A DNA stretch of 64,000 nt from Oceanispirochaeta sp. M1 (GTDB lineage: Bacteria > Spirochaetota > Spirochaetia > DSM-2461). The notes beneath the pieces are model-generated. The model searched no databases and had not been told where the DNA came from. It saw nothing but the letters and a program-made list of their open reading frames with translations. This document shows, in pieces, positions 1 to 9,046 of this stretch. The position numbers and the translations under genes are program-made. Where the stretch lies: positions 1 through 64,000 of the forward strand of contig NZ_QQPQ01000008.1 of assembly GCF_003346715.1 (NCBI RefSeq). The letters are read 5' to 3'. Every line of letters starts with the position of its first letter. Position 1 is the stretch's first letter.

Positions 1-100
1 GTATTAGTAGAGCTGCTTCGTGATCAGTGACTTCGAATGGAATTGAAATGTTTAGATCCAGGGATAATTGCTGATATTGTGAAAATGAGGTAAGATTCAA
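1..100 (-). CDS. possible 5' end of a gene running off the window (partial)
   Basis: An open frame of 33 codons runs leftwards off the window edge. It would start at a TTG (98-100) preceded by AGGAG with six bases between. The residues read MNLTSFSQYQQLSLDL and continue with ISIPFEV. The Y-Q-x-L...I-P pattern faintly recalls the N-terminus of IS1182-type transposases, but this is too short to assign. An opposite-strand frame could equally end here at 28-30 as VLVELLRDQ. The rightward terminator at 148-171 would suit that alternative better. Low confidence. Confidence 0.25.
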   Translation of the reverse strand, partial: MNLTSFSQYQQLSLDLNISIPFEVTDHEAALLI

Positions 101-114
101 TTCGTGCTCCTTTT

Positions 115-140
115 AATTGTTTGTAGTTAAACAAATTGTA
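115..140. repeat. short inverted repeat AATTGTTT / AAACAAATT
   Basis: The arms AATTGTTT and AAACAAATT flank a short AT spacer just upstream of the possible leftward TTG start at 98-100. It could be an operator for that gene or a chance AT palindrome. Nothing else is seen around it. Confidence 0.3.
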
Positions 141-147
141 GCACGAT

Positions 148-171
148 GGGGTCGCTTTGCGGCCCCTTTTT
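148..171 (+). terminator. intrinsic terminator, rightward
   Basis: The stem GGGGTCGC / GCGGCCCC closes a TTT loop and is followed by five T on the plus strand. No rightward gene is visible before it except a frame that could end at base 30, so what it terminates lies left of the window. Read leftwards it has no T-run. Confidence 0.6.
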
Positions 172-200
172 ACATTTAAAGACTTTCGAATAATTGTTTT

Positions 201-253
201 GAAAAAGAAAAGGGCTGTCGCTTTAGTCTAATTAGACTTTTGCAACAGCCCCT
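201..253 (-). terminator. terminator of aspS
   Basis: Read on the minus strand, a GGGCTGT / ACAGCCC stem encloses an AT-rich inverted repeat (AGTCTAATTAGACT) and is followed by TTTTCTTTTT. It lies about 60 bases after the aspS stop codon, as expected for an intrinsic terminator. Confidence 0.75.
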
Positions 254-312
254 TTAATATTTATAAGTCTTTATGTTTAAAGCAGAGTACGGCTGGAACC
301 ATACTCCGGTGC

Positions 313-2094
313 TTAATCTTCTTCCGGAGGCATAATAACCTGCAGGTGCAGATCCTGAAGCTGATCGGTATCTACAATGGCGGGGCTGTCATCCATGGGA
401 GACATTCCTGCACTGTTTTTCGGGAAGGGGATAACTTCCTTGATGGAGCTCTTACCAGCCATGATCATTACAAGGCGGTCCAGACCGGCGGCAATTCCTC
501 CATGAGGGGGCGCACCATAGCGGAAGGACTCCAGAAGGAATCCAAAACGCTCTTCGGCAATCTCTTTGGGAAAGCCGACCACATTGAAGATCTTCTGCTG
601 CAGCTCTGGATCGTGGACTCTGATAGATCCCGAAGCAAGTTCGTATCCATTGAGAACCAGGTCGTATAGGTCTCCCTTTACGGGGCCGGGATCGGTTTCA
701 AATGTGTCCAGGTACTGATCCTGAGGCATGGAGAACATATGGTGAGCCGGTTCCCATGCCTGATCTTCTTCGTTGTATTCAAAAAGAGGAAAGTCTACAA
801 TCCAGACAAATTTGAACTGACTCTCGTCAATTAAACTGAGATCCTTTCCGAGTCTTGACCGTACGGCTCCCAGTGAATTACAGGCAGTCTTCCAGTTCGC
901 AGCCATCAGGAGAATCAGGTCTCCCTCGGAGGCTCCCAAACCTTTTTTTATCTCATCAGCCTGGGCTGTGAAGAACTTTGAGATTCCCCCGTCCAGACCT
1001 TCTGCAGTTACCTTCATCCAGGCCAGACCTTTGGCGCCGAATGTTTTTGCAGTTTCTTCGAGATCAGAGATTTTTTTACGTGAATAATCAGCTGCCGCAC
1101 CGGGAACAACCATGGCCTTGACCACACCGTCGGACTCCAGAACAGATTTAAATACTGAGAACTCACTGCCGGGAACAAAGGATGCGAAATCCTGAAAAGC
1201 CAGTCCGAAACGGAGGTCTGGTTTATCGCTTCCATAGAGATTCATGGCATCATCGTAGGGGAGACGTTCAAAGCTGACAGGCAGCTCAGTGTTCAGTGCT
1301 TCCTTGAAGATGTGACCCATCATTCCTTCGGCGACGGCAAAGATGTCATCCTTGGATACGAAGCTCATCTCTATATCGATCTGGGTGAATTCAAGCTGTC
1401 TGTCACCCCTGGCATCTTCATCACGGTAGCAGCGGGCCACCTGGAAGTATTTATCAAATCCTGAAACCATCAGAAGCTGTTTGTACAGCTGAGGAGACTG
1501 GGGCAGGGCAAAGAATTTTCCCGCATGGAGTCTGGAGGGAACCAGGAAGTCTCTGGCCCCTTCGGGGGTGGATTTAATCAGTGTGGGTGTTTCAATCTCG
1601 AGAAAATCATCTTTCTGGAGATATTCCCTGAGAGCGTATGTCACCTTGTTTCTCAGAATAATTCTGTTCTGCATACCCTTGGATCTCAAGTCCAGGTAGC
1701 GGTATTTCAGGCGTGCGGTTTCATTGGAATCAGTTTCATCTTCCACCATAAAGGGGAGAGTGAGACTTGTATTGAGAACTTCAATATTCTTTACTGATAT
1801 CTCAATTTCACCGGTGGGCATATCGGGATTTATCATTGAGTCGGGTCTTTTTCTGACAAGCCCTTCTATGGCAACACAGTATTCAAATTTCAGGCTGCCT
1901 GCCAGTTCCGCCAACGGGGCGGGAACATCTTCATCTACCACGATCTGAGTTTCACCATATCTGTCTCTAAGGTTAATAAAGTGGATACCGCCGTGATCGC
2001 GGTTTCTATGGACCCATCCATTGAGGATTACGGTCTTTCCATCATCAGAGGCTCTGAGACTGCCGCAGGTTGCGGTTCTTTTCATCTTTTCCAT
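313..2094 (-). CDS. aspS: aspartyl-tRNA synthetase
   Basis: Class II aminoacyl-tRNA synthetase that charges tRNA-Asp in the cytoplasm. At 593 aa it has the length of the bacterial type. An OB-fold anticodon-binding domain fills roughly residues 1-110. The catalytic core carries motif 2 (CYRDEDARGDRQLEFTQID, about 222-240) and motif 3 (GGIAAGLDRL, about 532-541). The bacterial GAD insertion follows the LYGSDKPDLRFGL segment. There is no Shine-Dalgarno before the ATG at 2094. A TTGATT-N18-TACATT promoter ends seven bases before it, so the mRNA is probably leaderless. Another Met lies three codons in. Its own promoter and terminator make it a separate unit from the DUF2156 gene upstream. Whether it is discriminating or also charges tRNA-Asn cannot be told here. 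Confidence 0.97.
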   Translation of the reverse strand: MEKMKRTATCGSLRASDDGKTVILNGWVHRNRDHGGIHFINLRDRYGETQIVVDEDVPAPLAELAGSLKFEYCVAIEGLVRKRPDSMINPDMPTGEIEISVKNIEVLNTSLTLPFMVEDETDSNETARLKYRYLDLRSKGMQNRIILRNKVTYALREYLQKDDFLEIETPTLIKSTPEGARDFLVPSRLHAGKFFALPQSPQLYKQLLMVSGFDKYFQVARCYRDEDARGDRQLEFTQIDIEMSFVSKDDIFAVAEGMMGHIFKEALNTELPVSFERLPYDDAMNLYGSDKPDLRFGLAFQDFASFVPGSEFSVFKSVLESDGVVKAMVVPGAAADYSRKKISDLEETAKTFGAKGLAWMKVTAEGLDGGISKFFTAQADEIKKGLGASEGDLILLMAANWKTACNSLGAVRSRLGKDLSLIDESQFKFVWIVDFPLFEYNEEDQAWEPAHHMFSMPQDQYLDTFETDPGPVKGDLYDLVLNGYELASGSIRVHDPELQQKIFNVVGFPKEIAEERFGFLLESFRYGAPPHGGIAAGLDRLVMIMAGKSSIKEVIPFPKNSAGMSPMDDSPAIVDTDQLQDLHLQVIMPPEED

Positions 2095-2101
2095 AGAAAG
2101 G

Positions 2102-2131
2102 AATGTATCATTTCTGGGCAGTCAGAATCAA
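2102..2131 (-). promoter_or_regulatory. aspS promoter (leaderless geometry)
   Basis: On the minus strand: -35 TTGATT (2126-2131), spacer 18, -10 TACATT (2102-2107), then seven bases to the ATG at 2094. Transcription should begin at or next to the start codon. No Shine-Dalgarno is present. Confidence 0.5.
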
Positions 2132-2172
2132 TGAGGCTGCTGGGGCAAAATCCTTTATTAGGATGGATTTGA

Positions 2173-3087
2173 CTAATCCCGGGGACTTTCCAGCTCAGTT
2201 TCCTGGACAGAAGGTTCAGTCTGTTTAAAGTGGATTCTGTATTTAAGAGCCATCCTGTCGGGAAGGTAGGAACGTTTTGTTTTTCGGAGGCCCTCAATTC
2301 CAAGATCCTGCTCAAGGTTTATCTCTTTGAATCCCCTGCAAAAGTGTTCTGCATAACGGTTGAACATAAATTGATAGATTCCCTTGTAGTTTACATCTCC
2401 CTTGGCAAAGTGAATTGTAAATATATCAGGGCTGATCTCTTCTCCAAGCATAAATCCTGAAGGTTCACAATCTGCATAGAAAATGGCGCCCTTCAGGCGG
2501 AATTGTTTTCTTTTTTCAAGGGCTTCCCTGCACTGGTAGTAATCTGAATCTCCCATCTCCTGTGTGGAGCTTTCCTGCCAGGAGTCCAGAAGATCCAGAG
2601 GCTGCTGAATGTTGTCATCCCGGAGCTCTTCTACATGGGGTACATACAGGTTCTGGTACTGTTTGAGGAGGTTCCTCTTCTTATGAAGCTTTCTTCCTGG
2701 GTAGTGCTGCATTTTTTCTGTTGTATATAAGTAGTCAGAGTCCTGTTCAAGGTGATCATGATAGAAATTCCATTTTTCCAGTGAAGGGAGCCACTCTTCG
2801 GGAACGGGGAAGATCATATCGTAGTCTTCCTCTTTTCCTATACGTACAAGCTCGTTTGTATATTCTTCTGAATACCGAAGATCCTTCAGGGGCATCAGGT
2901 AGCGCAGTTTATCGTAGCTCAACCCTGAAAGAAAATAGAATTCACCGCTTTTTAAAACTTCATATTTATGGGTGTTTCTAAAAAAATAAAGATTGGCAAA
3001 ACAATATTCTGAAAGGGGTATTTTTATATCCTGCAGCATTGGTGCAAGCAGTTCTCTATGCTCGTATTTAAATTTTTCCCTTTCCAT
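2173..3087 (-). CDS. DUF2156 protein (phosphatidylglycerol lysyltransferase C-terminal-like)
   Basis: Soluble protein of about 304 aa that resembles the DUF2156 family, the GNAT-like catalytic half of aminoacyl-phosphatidylglycerol synthases, without their membrane half. Typical traits are the Tyr/Phe-rich N-terminal half, the basic KLHKKRNLLKQY stretch, and a C-terminal end with EINLEQDLGIEGLRKTKRSY. The last element is the strongest family signature. I prefer the ATG at 3087 because GGAGG lies four bases before it; an ATG six codons upstream (3105) overlaps that Shine-Dalgarno. A good promoter (TTGCTA-N17-TATATT) lies upstream. The substrate of such stand-alone proteins is not established, so a role in lipid or protein aminoacylation would be inference. 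Confidence 0.8.
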   Translation of the reverse strand: MEREKFKYEHRELLAPMLQDIKIPLSEYCFANLYFFRNTHKYEVLKSGEFYFLSGLSYDKLRYLMPLKDLRYSEEYTNELVRIGKEEDYDMIFPVPEEWLPSLEKWNFYHDHLEQDSDYLYTTEKMQHYPGRKLHKKRNLLKQYQNLYVPHVEELRDDNIQQPLDLLDSWQESSTQEMGDSDYYQCREALEKRKQFRLKGAIFYADCEPSGFMLGEEISPDIFTIHFAKGDVNYKGIYQFMFNRYAEHFCRGFKEINLEQDLGIEGLRKTKRSYLPDRMALKYRIHFKQTEPSVQETELESPRD

Positions 3088-3141
3088 TCTTCCTCCGGGT
3101 CTCATTTAGGATGTTTCGTTCATGATGTATATATGTTCTGG

Positions 3142-3170
3142 AATATACTAACCCAGACACTCCATAGCAA
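3142..3170 (-). promoter_or_regulatory. promoter of the DUF2156 gene
   Basis: On the minus strand: TTGCTA (3165-3170), 17-base spacer, TATATT (3142-3147). It lies 55 bases before the ATG, leaving a leader that includes the GGAGG Shine-Dalgarno. Confidence 0.55.
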
Positions 3171-3270
3171 GAAAAAAGTATCAATCCCTATGCTTTTACT
3201 AGACTATCGGGGTGGAAAGCTGTTTTCTTATTGCTGAAAATTAATTATATTTGTCTAACAGGAGTATTCA

Positions 3271-4446
3271 ATGGAAAGAATCTATCTCGACAGCAATGCC
3301 ACAACAGTTGTGGATCCTCTGGTAAAACAGTCAATGGATCCCTTTTTCTGTCAGATGTACGGAAACCCGAATTCTCTTCACCGCTTTGGTACGGAAACCC
3401 ATCCTGCCATGAGTATTGCTCTGGACCGCATGTATAGTGCTGTCGGAGCAGCGGATGAAGATGATATTATTATAAATGGATGTGCCACAGAAGGTAATAA
3501 CACAGTTCTCAAGGGTGCATTTCTTGATGCAATAGCCAAGGGAGAACCCTGTCATATTATTACATCACAGATTGAGCATCCCAGTATTCTTCATACATGC
3601 CAGTATCTTGAGAAAGAGCATGGTGTAGAGATCACCTATCTCCCGGTTAACTCTGATGGCCTTGTCACTCTTGAGAGTCTTAAAGCCAATCTGGTTCCCA
3701 GAAAAACATCTCTGGTCTCAATCATGTGGGCCAATAATGAGACTGGCCTTATCAATCCTATAAAAGAGATGGCGGAATATACGAAAGAGCATGGTGTACT
3801 GTTTCATACCGATGCAGTACAGGCTTTTGGAAAGCTCCCTATAAACCTTCAGGAAGTTCCTGTTGATTATATGACATTCTCTGCCCATAAATTTCATGGA
3901 CCTATAGGTGTGGGCGGACTGTATGTCCGATCTGCCGCTCCCAACACAGCTCTGCTTCACGGTGGAGAGCAGATGGGTAAAAAGAGAGCGGGTACTGTAA
4001 ATGTTCCATTTATGGTGGGAATGGGACTGGCAATGGAGCTGGCTGTTCAGCATATCGATTATTACGATAAGGAAGTCCGAAAACTCAGAGATAAGCTGGA
4101 AGATGCTATTCTTGCATTACCAGACACCATGATTATCGGTGAGAGAAAATATAGAACACCCAATACCATTCTGGCCAGTTTCAAGGGGATTGAAGGAGAG
4201 GCTTTTCTCTGGGATCTAAATAAAAACGGAGTAGCAGCCTCAACCGGAAGCGCCTGTTCCTCAGAAGAACTTGAAGCGGATGCCACATTTCAGGCAATGG
4301 ATATGGATAATAATCTATCTCATACGGGAGTTCGTTTCTCTCTTTCCCGTTTTACAACGGAAGAGGAAATTAACAGCGCAATTGAAATTATATATAAGAC
4401 GGTACAGAGGCTCAGAGACATTTCAAGTACCTATGTAGGCCCTTAG
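3271..4446 (+). CDS. nifS: cysteine desulfurase NifS/IscS
   Basis: PLP enzyme that takes sulfur from cysteine and passes it as persulfide to the NifU scaffold. At 391 aa it has normal family length. The PLP-binding lysine is K207 in SAHKFHGP. The histidine stacking on the cofactor is H103 in QIEHPS. The sulfur-carrying cysteine is C329 in STGSACSS, on the long flexible loop typical of group I desulfurases. The GGGQE-RG..RSGT motif of the family appears slightly changed as GGEQMGKKRAGT. AGGAG lies six bases before the ATG. nifU follows 62 bases downstream. No nifHDK genes are nearby, so the likely role is general Fe-S assembly. Confidence 0.95.
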   Translation: MERIYLDSNATTVVDPLVKQSMDPFFCQMYGNPNSLHRFGTETHPAMSIALDRMYSAVGAADEDDIIINGCATEGNNTVLKGAFLDAIAKGEPCHIITSQIEHPSILHTCQYLEKEHGVEITYLPVNSDGLVTLESLKANLVPRKTSLVSIMWANNETGLINPIKEMAEYTKEHGVLFHTDAVQAFGKLPINLQEVPVDYMTFSAHKFHGPIGVGGLYVRSAAPNTALLHGGEQMGKKRAGTVNVPFMVGMGLAMELAVQHIDYYDKEVRKLRDKLEDAILALPDTMIIGERKYRTPNTILASFKGIEGEAFLWDLNKNGVAASTGSACSSEELEADATFQAMDMDNNLSHTGVRFSLSRFTTEEEINSAIEIIYKTVQRLRDISSTYVGP

Positions 4447-4466
4447 GCCAAAACAATAAAATCACC

Positions 4467-4485
4467 AAAGCCGTAAACCGGCTTT
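4467..4485 (+). other. small hairpin between nifS and nifU
   Basis: AAAGCCG and CGGCTTT form a seven-pair stem with loop TAAAC and no T-run. It is probably an mRNA stability or processing element within the operon rather than a terminator. Confidence 0.4.
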
Positions 4486-4508
4486 GCTAGTATTAGGAGA
4501 TAAGTTAT

Positions 4509-5471
4509 ATGGCTAAGAATGATCTGCTTGGAGGTTCTCTCTGGGATAATTACTCTAACAAGGTAGCAGACAGAATGGATAATCCTGTTTATCAGGGTCA
4601 AATTACCGAGAAAGAAGCCGAGACCCTGGGTGCCCGACTGGTTGTTGCAGACTGGGGTGCCGAATCCTGTGGTGATGCGGTTCGCCTGTATTGGGCCGTA
4701 GACAAGAAAACTGATGTTATTGTGAAAGCAAGCTTCAAGAGTTTCGGATGCGGTACAGCCATTGCTTCCAGTGACATGATGGTTGAGTTATGTCTTGGAA
4801 AGACTGTAGATGAAGCTATTCAGATTACCAACATAGATGTGGAAAAGGCTCTGAGGGATGATCCGGATACTCCGGCTGTTCCCCCTCAGAAAATGCATTG
4901 TTCCGTAATGGCCTACGATGTAATCAAGCAGGCAGCAGCAATCTTCAAGGGTGTCGAGAAAGGAATCCTGGATGATGATGAAATGGTCTGTGAATGTGCT
5001 CGTGTTACTCTCAAGACAATTCAGGAAGTTATCAGAATTAATGATCTGAAGACTGTTGAAGAGATTACAGATTATACAAAGGCGGGAGCCTTCTGTAAGT
5101 CTTGTATCAAACCCGGCGGTCATGAACAGAAAAAATATTATCTTGTGGATATTCTCAAAGAGACAAGGGCTCAGATGGATATGGAGAAGGTTCGGATTGT
5201 TGAGGAACCTTTTACAACCCGATCACCCTTTCAGAAGATGCGTCTGATCGAGAACTATTTTGATGCCGAAGTCAAACCCCTCCTTCACAAGGACGGCGGA
5301 GATGTTGAAATCCTGGATATTCGGGATGGAGATGAAGGGACAACAGTTATTGCTATTACCTATAAGGGTGCCTGTATGAGCTGCAGCTCCGCCTTGACCG
5401 GAACTCTTAATTTTATCGAGAACGGCCTGCGTGATAAGGTAGACGATTCAATCAGAGTCTCTGTACAATAG
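4509..5471 (+). CDS. nifU: Fe-S cluster scaffold NifU, full three-domain form
   Basis: Scaffold on which Fe-S clusters are built with sulfur from NifS. All three domains are present in 320 aa. The IscU-like domain has its ligands at C54 (SCGDAVRL), C81 (FGCGTA) and C131 (MHCSVM). The central [2Fe-2S] BFD-like domain has C161, C163, C196 and C199. The C-terminal Nfu domain has CMSC (C289, C292) after GGDVEILDI. The Shine-Dalgarno AGGAG lies nine bases before the ATG. The DUF763 gene starts only five bases after the stop, so nifS-nifU-DUF763 is probably one unit. Such NifS-NifU pairs serve as housekeeping Fe-S systems in several anaerobes. Confidence 0.95.
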   Translation: MAKNDLLGGSLWDNYSNKVADRMDNPVYQGQITEKEAETLGARLVVADWGAESCGDAVRLYWAVDKKTDVIVKASFKSFGCGTAIASSDMMVELCLGKTVDEAIQITNIDVEKALRDDPDTPAVPPQKMHCSVMAYDVIKQAAAIFKGVEKGILDDDEMVCECARVTLKTIQEVIRINDLKTVEEITDYTKAGAFCKSCIKPGGHEQKKYYLVDILKETRAQMDMEKVRIVEEPFTTRSPFQKMRLIENYFDAEVKPLLHKDGGDVEILDIRDGDEGTTVIAITYKGACMSCSSALTGTLNFIENGLRDKVDDSIRVSVQ

Positions 5472-5476
5472 GAAGT

Positions 5477-6715
5477 ATGAAAAGCGGCACGGCAGATCTG
5501 CCACTGCACAATGGAACAGTACCCCGCTGGCTGTCCGAAAGGATGGCCCGACTCGGGCGGGAAGTTGTACGCATCCTTGTGGAGGAACAGGGGGCCGATG
5601 CTTTTTTGACCCGGCTGAGTGATCCTTTCTGGTTTCAGTCTCTGGGCTGTGTCATGGGAATGGACTGGCACTCATCCGGTATCACAACTTCGGTTATGGG
5701 AGCTTTGAAAAGAGGTCTGAATCCTCTCTCTCATGAACTGGGGATCTATGTCTGTGGAGGGCGGGGACGTTATTCCCGGGCAACTCCGAATGAAATCATC
5801 GATATATCCGGACGGGAAGGTCTTGATGCGGATGATCTTATCCGCTCTTCCCGTCTCAGTGCCAAAGTGGATAACAGCTGTCTTCAGGATGGTTTTCAGA
5901 TCTATCTTCATAATTTCATATTAACAAGAGAAGGGCATTGGGCTGTTGTACAGCAGGGCATGAACAAGGAGAGTGGCATGGCCAGACGCTATCACTGGCA
6001 CTCTCCCAGGATAAAGTCTTTTGTTCTGGATCCTCAGGCGGCGGTGTCCGGTAGGAATCAGGGTGAGCTTATCAACCTGAGTGACAGCCGATCCGCAGAG
6101 GCCCACAATGCCATTCTTGATTTCAGCAGACAATCCCATTCAGTTCAGACCGGAGAACTCAGACAGCTTCTGATGCCCTCCCGTCATGATGTCAGGCCGG
6201 AGGATATCGACCCCAAAAGGCTGGGAGCCGTACTTGCTGCCGCCGGTGAGTCCGGAGCTGTGAATTTCTCGGATCTTCTGATGATCCAGGGGCTTGGTCC
6301 CAGGACATTGAGGTCACTGGCTCTGGTGAGTGAGGTTCTCTACGGCAAACCATGCCGTTTTGATGATCCCGCCAGGTTCTCCTTTGCTCACGGCGGCAAA
6401 GATGGCCACCCCTTTCCTGTTCCTCTCAAGGTTTATGATGAGACCCTGCAATATCTGGGACGTTCGGTTTCAAGGAGCCGGGTGGCTGAGAGTGAAAAGA
6501 GGGACAGTCTCAAGCGTCTGCATCAGCTTCAGCTCCGGATAGAATCTCTTGGAAATATTGAAGTCGATGCTGAACAGGTTATGGACTGGGACAGGCGCCA
6601 CTCGGCGGAGTTCGGCGGCAGGACGGTAGCCTCTGTGGTTGGAGGACCCCGAAGGTCCTACAGCCGTTCGCAAAGTGAAAAAAGAGAGAAGGGTTCACAG
6701 CTTGAGCTGTTTTAA
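5477..6715 (+). CDS. DUF763 family protein
   Basis: Protein of 412 aa recognisable as DUF763 by its start (TADLPLHNGTVPRWL) and the block PFWFQSLGCVMGMDWHSSG. The family is known mainly from archaea and thermophilic or anaerobic bacteria and has no established function. A helix-hairpin-helix-like segment (LLMIQGLGPRTLRSLAL) near residue 275 suggests nucleic-acid binding. Several conserved Trp, His and Arg residues (DWHSSG, RRYHWHSPR) look functional. The C-terminus is basic (RRSYSRSQSEKREKG). It lies five bases after nifU with GGAAG as Shine-Dalgarno. Co-transcription with nifSU hints at an Fe-S-linked role, but no cysteine cluster is visible. Its stop codon overlaps the stop of the convergent gene. 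Confidence 0.85.
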   Translation: MKSGTADLPLHNGTVPRWLSERMARLGREVVRILVEEQGADAFLTRLSDPFWFQSLGCVMGMDWHSSGITTSVMGALKRGLNPLSHELGIYVCGGRGRYSRATPNEIIDISGREGLDADDLIRSSRLSAKVDNSCLQDGFQIYLHNFILTREGHWAVVQQGMNKESGMARRYHWHSPRIKSFVLDPQAAVSGRNQGELINLSDSRSAEAHNAILDFSRQSHSVQTGELRQLLMPSRHDVRPEDIDPKRLGAVLAAAGESGAVNFSDLLMIQGLGPRTLRSLALVSEVLYGKPCRFDDPARFSFAHGGKDGHPFPVPLKVYDETLQYLGRSVSRSRVAESEKRDSLKRLHQLQLRIESLGNIEVDAEQVMDWDRRHSAEFGGRTVASVVGGPRRSYSRSQSEKREKGSQLELF

Positions 6716-7956
6716 CTTTTCCCAGATTTCTTAAAACGGATCTCTTCAATCTTATTGTTGGTGACTTTTGAGACAGTATAGCGACCTTCCGGCAGAACAG
6801 CTTCCGTTCCTTCGATTGGAATCACTCCCAGCTTTTCGGTAAGGTAGCCGCTGATGGTCAGAGTCTTGATGTCATGTTCAAGATCCAGGCCGAGGTGATC
6901 ATAGAGATCATAAAATGATGTATCTCCCTGGATGATCCATTCATTATTATCACCAGTTAGAATCTTATCAGTTTCGGTCTCTTCGTTTTCATCATAGAGT
7001 TCACCGAAGATCTCTTCGATCACATCTTCCATAGTCACAATACCAGTCAAGCCGCCGTACTCATCAAGAACGACAGCCAGATTGATTTTCTCTTCCTTGA
7101 ACTGATGAAAAAGGTCATGAACCATTTTTGTTTCGGGAATATAAAAGGGTTCGTGCATGTTATCTTTCAGACGCAGTCCTTTTTCTCCGGCGGCCAGAGC
7201 TTTCAGGATATCTTTAATCCAGACTATTCCCACAATATGTTCCGGATTATCATTGTAGACAGGGACTCTGGAGAAATCTTTTTCCAGAAGCTCATCCAGA
7301 ATATCCTCTATTGCTGATTCCTTATCCAGACAGAATACTTCGGTTCTGTAGGTGGTTATCCCCTTAACCGGTGTATCGTTGATGCGGAAAACGTTCTTGA
7401 CCATCTGTTTTTCATAGCTCTCTACAATTCCCATGTTTTCACCCAGAGAGACCATCTGCAGGAGATTGTCCAGGGTAAATGACTTTTTCACCTGCCCGGC
7501 AAAGAGGCGTGTGATAAGAGAGCTGATCCCGGAAATTGCCCATATGACGGGACGGAAGATAAAGCTCAATATATGAACGGGACGGGCCATTCTAAGACAT
7601 ATGCTCTCATTTTTGGCCAGGGCGATCTGTTTGGGGGTTACTTCACCGAATATCAGGACGAAAAGGGTCAGTATTCCTGTCATAAAACCGATAAACTGTG
7701 ATCCGAAGATGCTGATTGTCAGAGATGTGGCGAGTGCTGTAGCTCCGATATTTGCAAGGTTGTTACCTATTAACAGAGTTGTGAGCAGCACATTAGGTTT
7801 TTTTGTAAGTTTGGTGACTCGCCGTCCACGCTTGCCTTTTGTTTTCTCAATCTCATGTATCTGGAAAAGAGATAATGATGTGAAGGCTGTCTCTGTTGAT
7901 GAAAACAGAGCCGACATCATAAGGAGGAAGATCAACAGTGATATTTGTGAAATCAT
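6712..7956 (-). CDS. CNNM / CBS / CorC-HlyC membrane protein
   Basis: Membrane protein of 414 aa in the order DUF21/CNNM transmembrane domain (about 1-190, four hydrophobic stretches, with GEVTPKQIALAKNE), two CBS domains (about 205-330, including FSRVPVYNDNPEHIVGIV and AVVLDEYGGLTGIVTMEDV) and a CorC/HlyC domain at the C-terminus. Related proteins are Mg2+ or Co2+ efflux or Na+-coupled Mg2+ transporters; 'hemolysin' in older names is misleading. The CBS pair probably binds ATP-Mg. No clear Shine-Dalgarno or promoter is seen before the ATG. The stop codon shares TTAA with the convergent DUF763 gene, so neither has room for a terminator. Confidence 0.9.
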   Translation of the reverse strand: MISQISLLIFLLMMSALFSSTETAFTSLSLFQIHEIEKTKGKRGRRVTKLTKKPNVLLTTLLIGNNLANIGATALATSLTISIFGSQFIGFMTGILTLFVLIFGEVTPKQIALAKNESICLRMARPVHILSFIFRPVIWAISGISSLITRLFAGQVKKSFTLDNLLQMVSLGENMGIVESYEKQMVKNVFRINDTPVKGITTYRTEVFCLDKESAIEDILDELLEKDFSRVPVYNDNPEHIVGIVWIKDILKALAAGEKGLRLKDNMHEPFYIPETKMVHDLFHQFKEEKINLAVVLDEYGGLTGIVTMEDVIEEIFGELYDENEETETDKILTGDNNEWIIQGDTSFYDLYDHLGLDLEHDIKTLTISGYLTEKLGVIPIEGTEAVLPEGRYTVSKVTNNKIEEIRFKKSGKS

Positions 7957-8149
7957 AGAACCGTAAAACCTTCTGCATGTGCCGTCTGAAGCGGCTGGAG
8001 GTTCAGAGTTCCAAAAAGAGTTGAATTATATAAATAAGGGTCGGGGTCATCCATAGTGAAATTATTCATGAAATTGTAAGAATATGCAAGATTATCTCTT
8101 TAGATCGTGATTTGATAAATAATCAGTATAATTGTTTTTTCATTTAATA

Positions 8150-8195
8150 TATTAAATGAAAAGGGGGGTGTGGACAGTTTTTTCTGCCACACCCC
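8150..8195 (-). terminator. terminator of the sugar ABC operon
   Basis: On the minus strand GGGGTGTGG / CCACACCCC form a nine-pair stem followed by CCTTTTCATTT. It sits just after the last permease stop codon. Confidence 0.8.
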
Positions 8196-8200
8196 TGTCC

Positions 8201-9046
8201 TCAGCCCTTGATCCCTGTGGAAGCAATTCCTTTTACAAACTGTTTCTGAAAGACTATGAAAAGAAGAATCATAGGCCAGATGGCGATAGTTGCACCGGCC
8301 ATCATTACAGGATAGTCAGTGAAAAACTGTCCCTGAAGATTGGCTAAACCAGCAGAAAGAGTGAACATCTCTGTTTTTGTGTTCACAATCAGAGGCCACA
8401 TCAGTTCTTTCCATGCAAAAAGAGCAGTGAAAATACTCAGGGAGACTAATGCGTTACCACTGAGAGGGAGCATGATTTTCCAGTAGATCCGGAAAGGATT
8501 GCAGCCATCTATTATTGCTGCCTCCTCCAGATCATTTGGAATACTCAGAAAAAATTGCCTGAGAAGAAAAGTTCCAAAGGCACTGACGAAACCGGGAAGG
8601 ATCAGGCCCGGAATAGAATCGAGCCAACCCAAATTGATGGCGATCAGATACTGAGGTATCAGGAAAATCTGTGGTGGTACCATCATCTGTATCAGAACCA
8701 GGGAGAACATCAGGTCTCTTCCGGGGAATTTCAGTCTTGAAAATCCGTAGGCTGCCATGGAGCTGAAAATCATGACAGGAATCAGACGACCGATTATCAT
8801 GGCTGCTGTATTCCGGAATAGAAGACCGAAGGGTAGGAGGTGGGTTACCTCCTTATAGTTTCCCCATTGAAAAATCTCCGGCATAACGCGAGGAGGGACC
8901 TGGATGGATTCACCAAGAGTCTTTACGGATGTCAGGAACATCCAGAGAAAAGGAGCGATCATGGTAAAGGCACCCAATCCCAGCAGGATATAAATGATCA
9001 AATGATTTGTTGTTCTCTCTTTCATAAGGGGTTTTCTAGTCTCCAT
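8201..9046 (-). CDS. sugar ABC transporter permease, MalG type
   Basis: Inner-membrane permease of 281 aa with six predicted transmembrane segments. The EAA loop that contacts the ATPase reads EEAAIIDGCNPFRIYWKIMLP (about residues 178-198). It is the second permease of a CUT1 (oligosaccharide) importer. Its start overlaps the end of the MalF-type gene by 11 bases, indicating translational coupling. No ATPase subunit gene is in the operon or elsewhere in the window, so a shared MsmK/UgpC-type ATPase elsewhere in the genome must serve it. Confidence 0.93.
   Translation of the reverse strand: METRKPLMKERTTNHLIIYILLGLGAFTMIAPFLWMFLTSVKTLGESIQVPPRVMPEIFQWGNYKEVTHLLPFGLLFRNTAAMIIGRLIPVMIFSSMAAYGFSRLKFPGRDLMFSLVLIQMMVPPQIFLIPQYLIAINLGWLDSIPGLILPGFVSAFGTFLLRQFFLSIPNDLEEAAIIDGCNPFRIYWKIMLPLSGNALVSLSIFTALFAWKELMWPLIVNTKTEMFTLSAGLANLQGQFFTDYPVMMAGATIAIWPMILLFIVFQKQFVKGIASTGIKG

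Noticed and set aside
3271-5471. nifS-nifU as part of a nitrogen-fixation cluster
   Set aside because: No nifH, nifD, nifK or other nif-specific gene is present. Full-length NifU also serves general Fe-S assembly.
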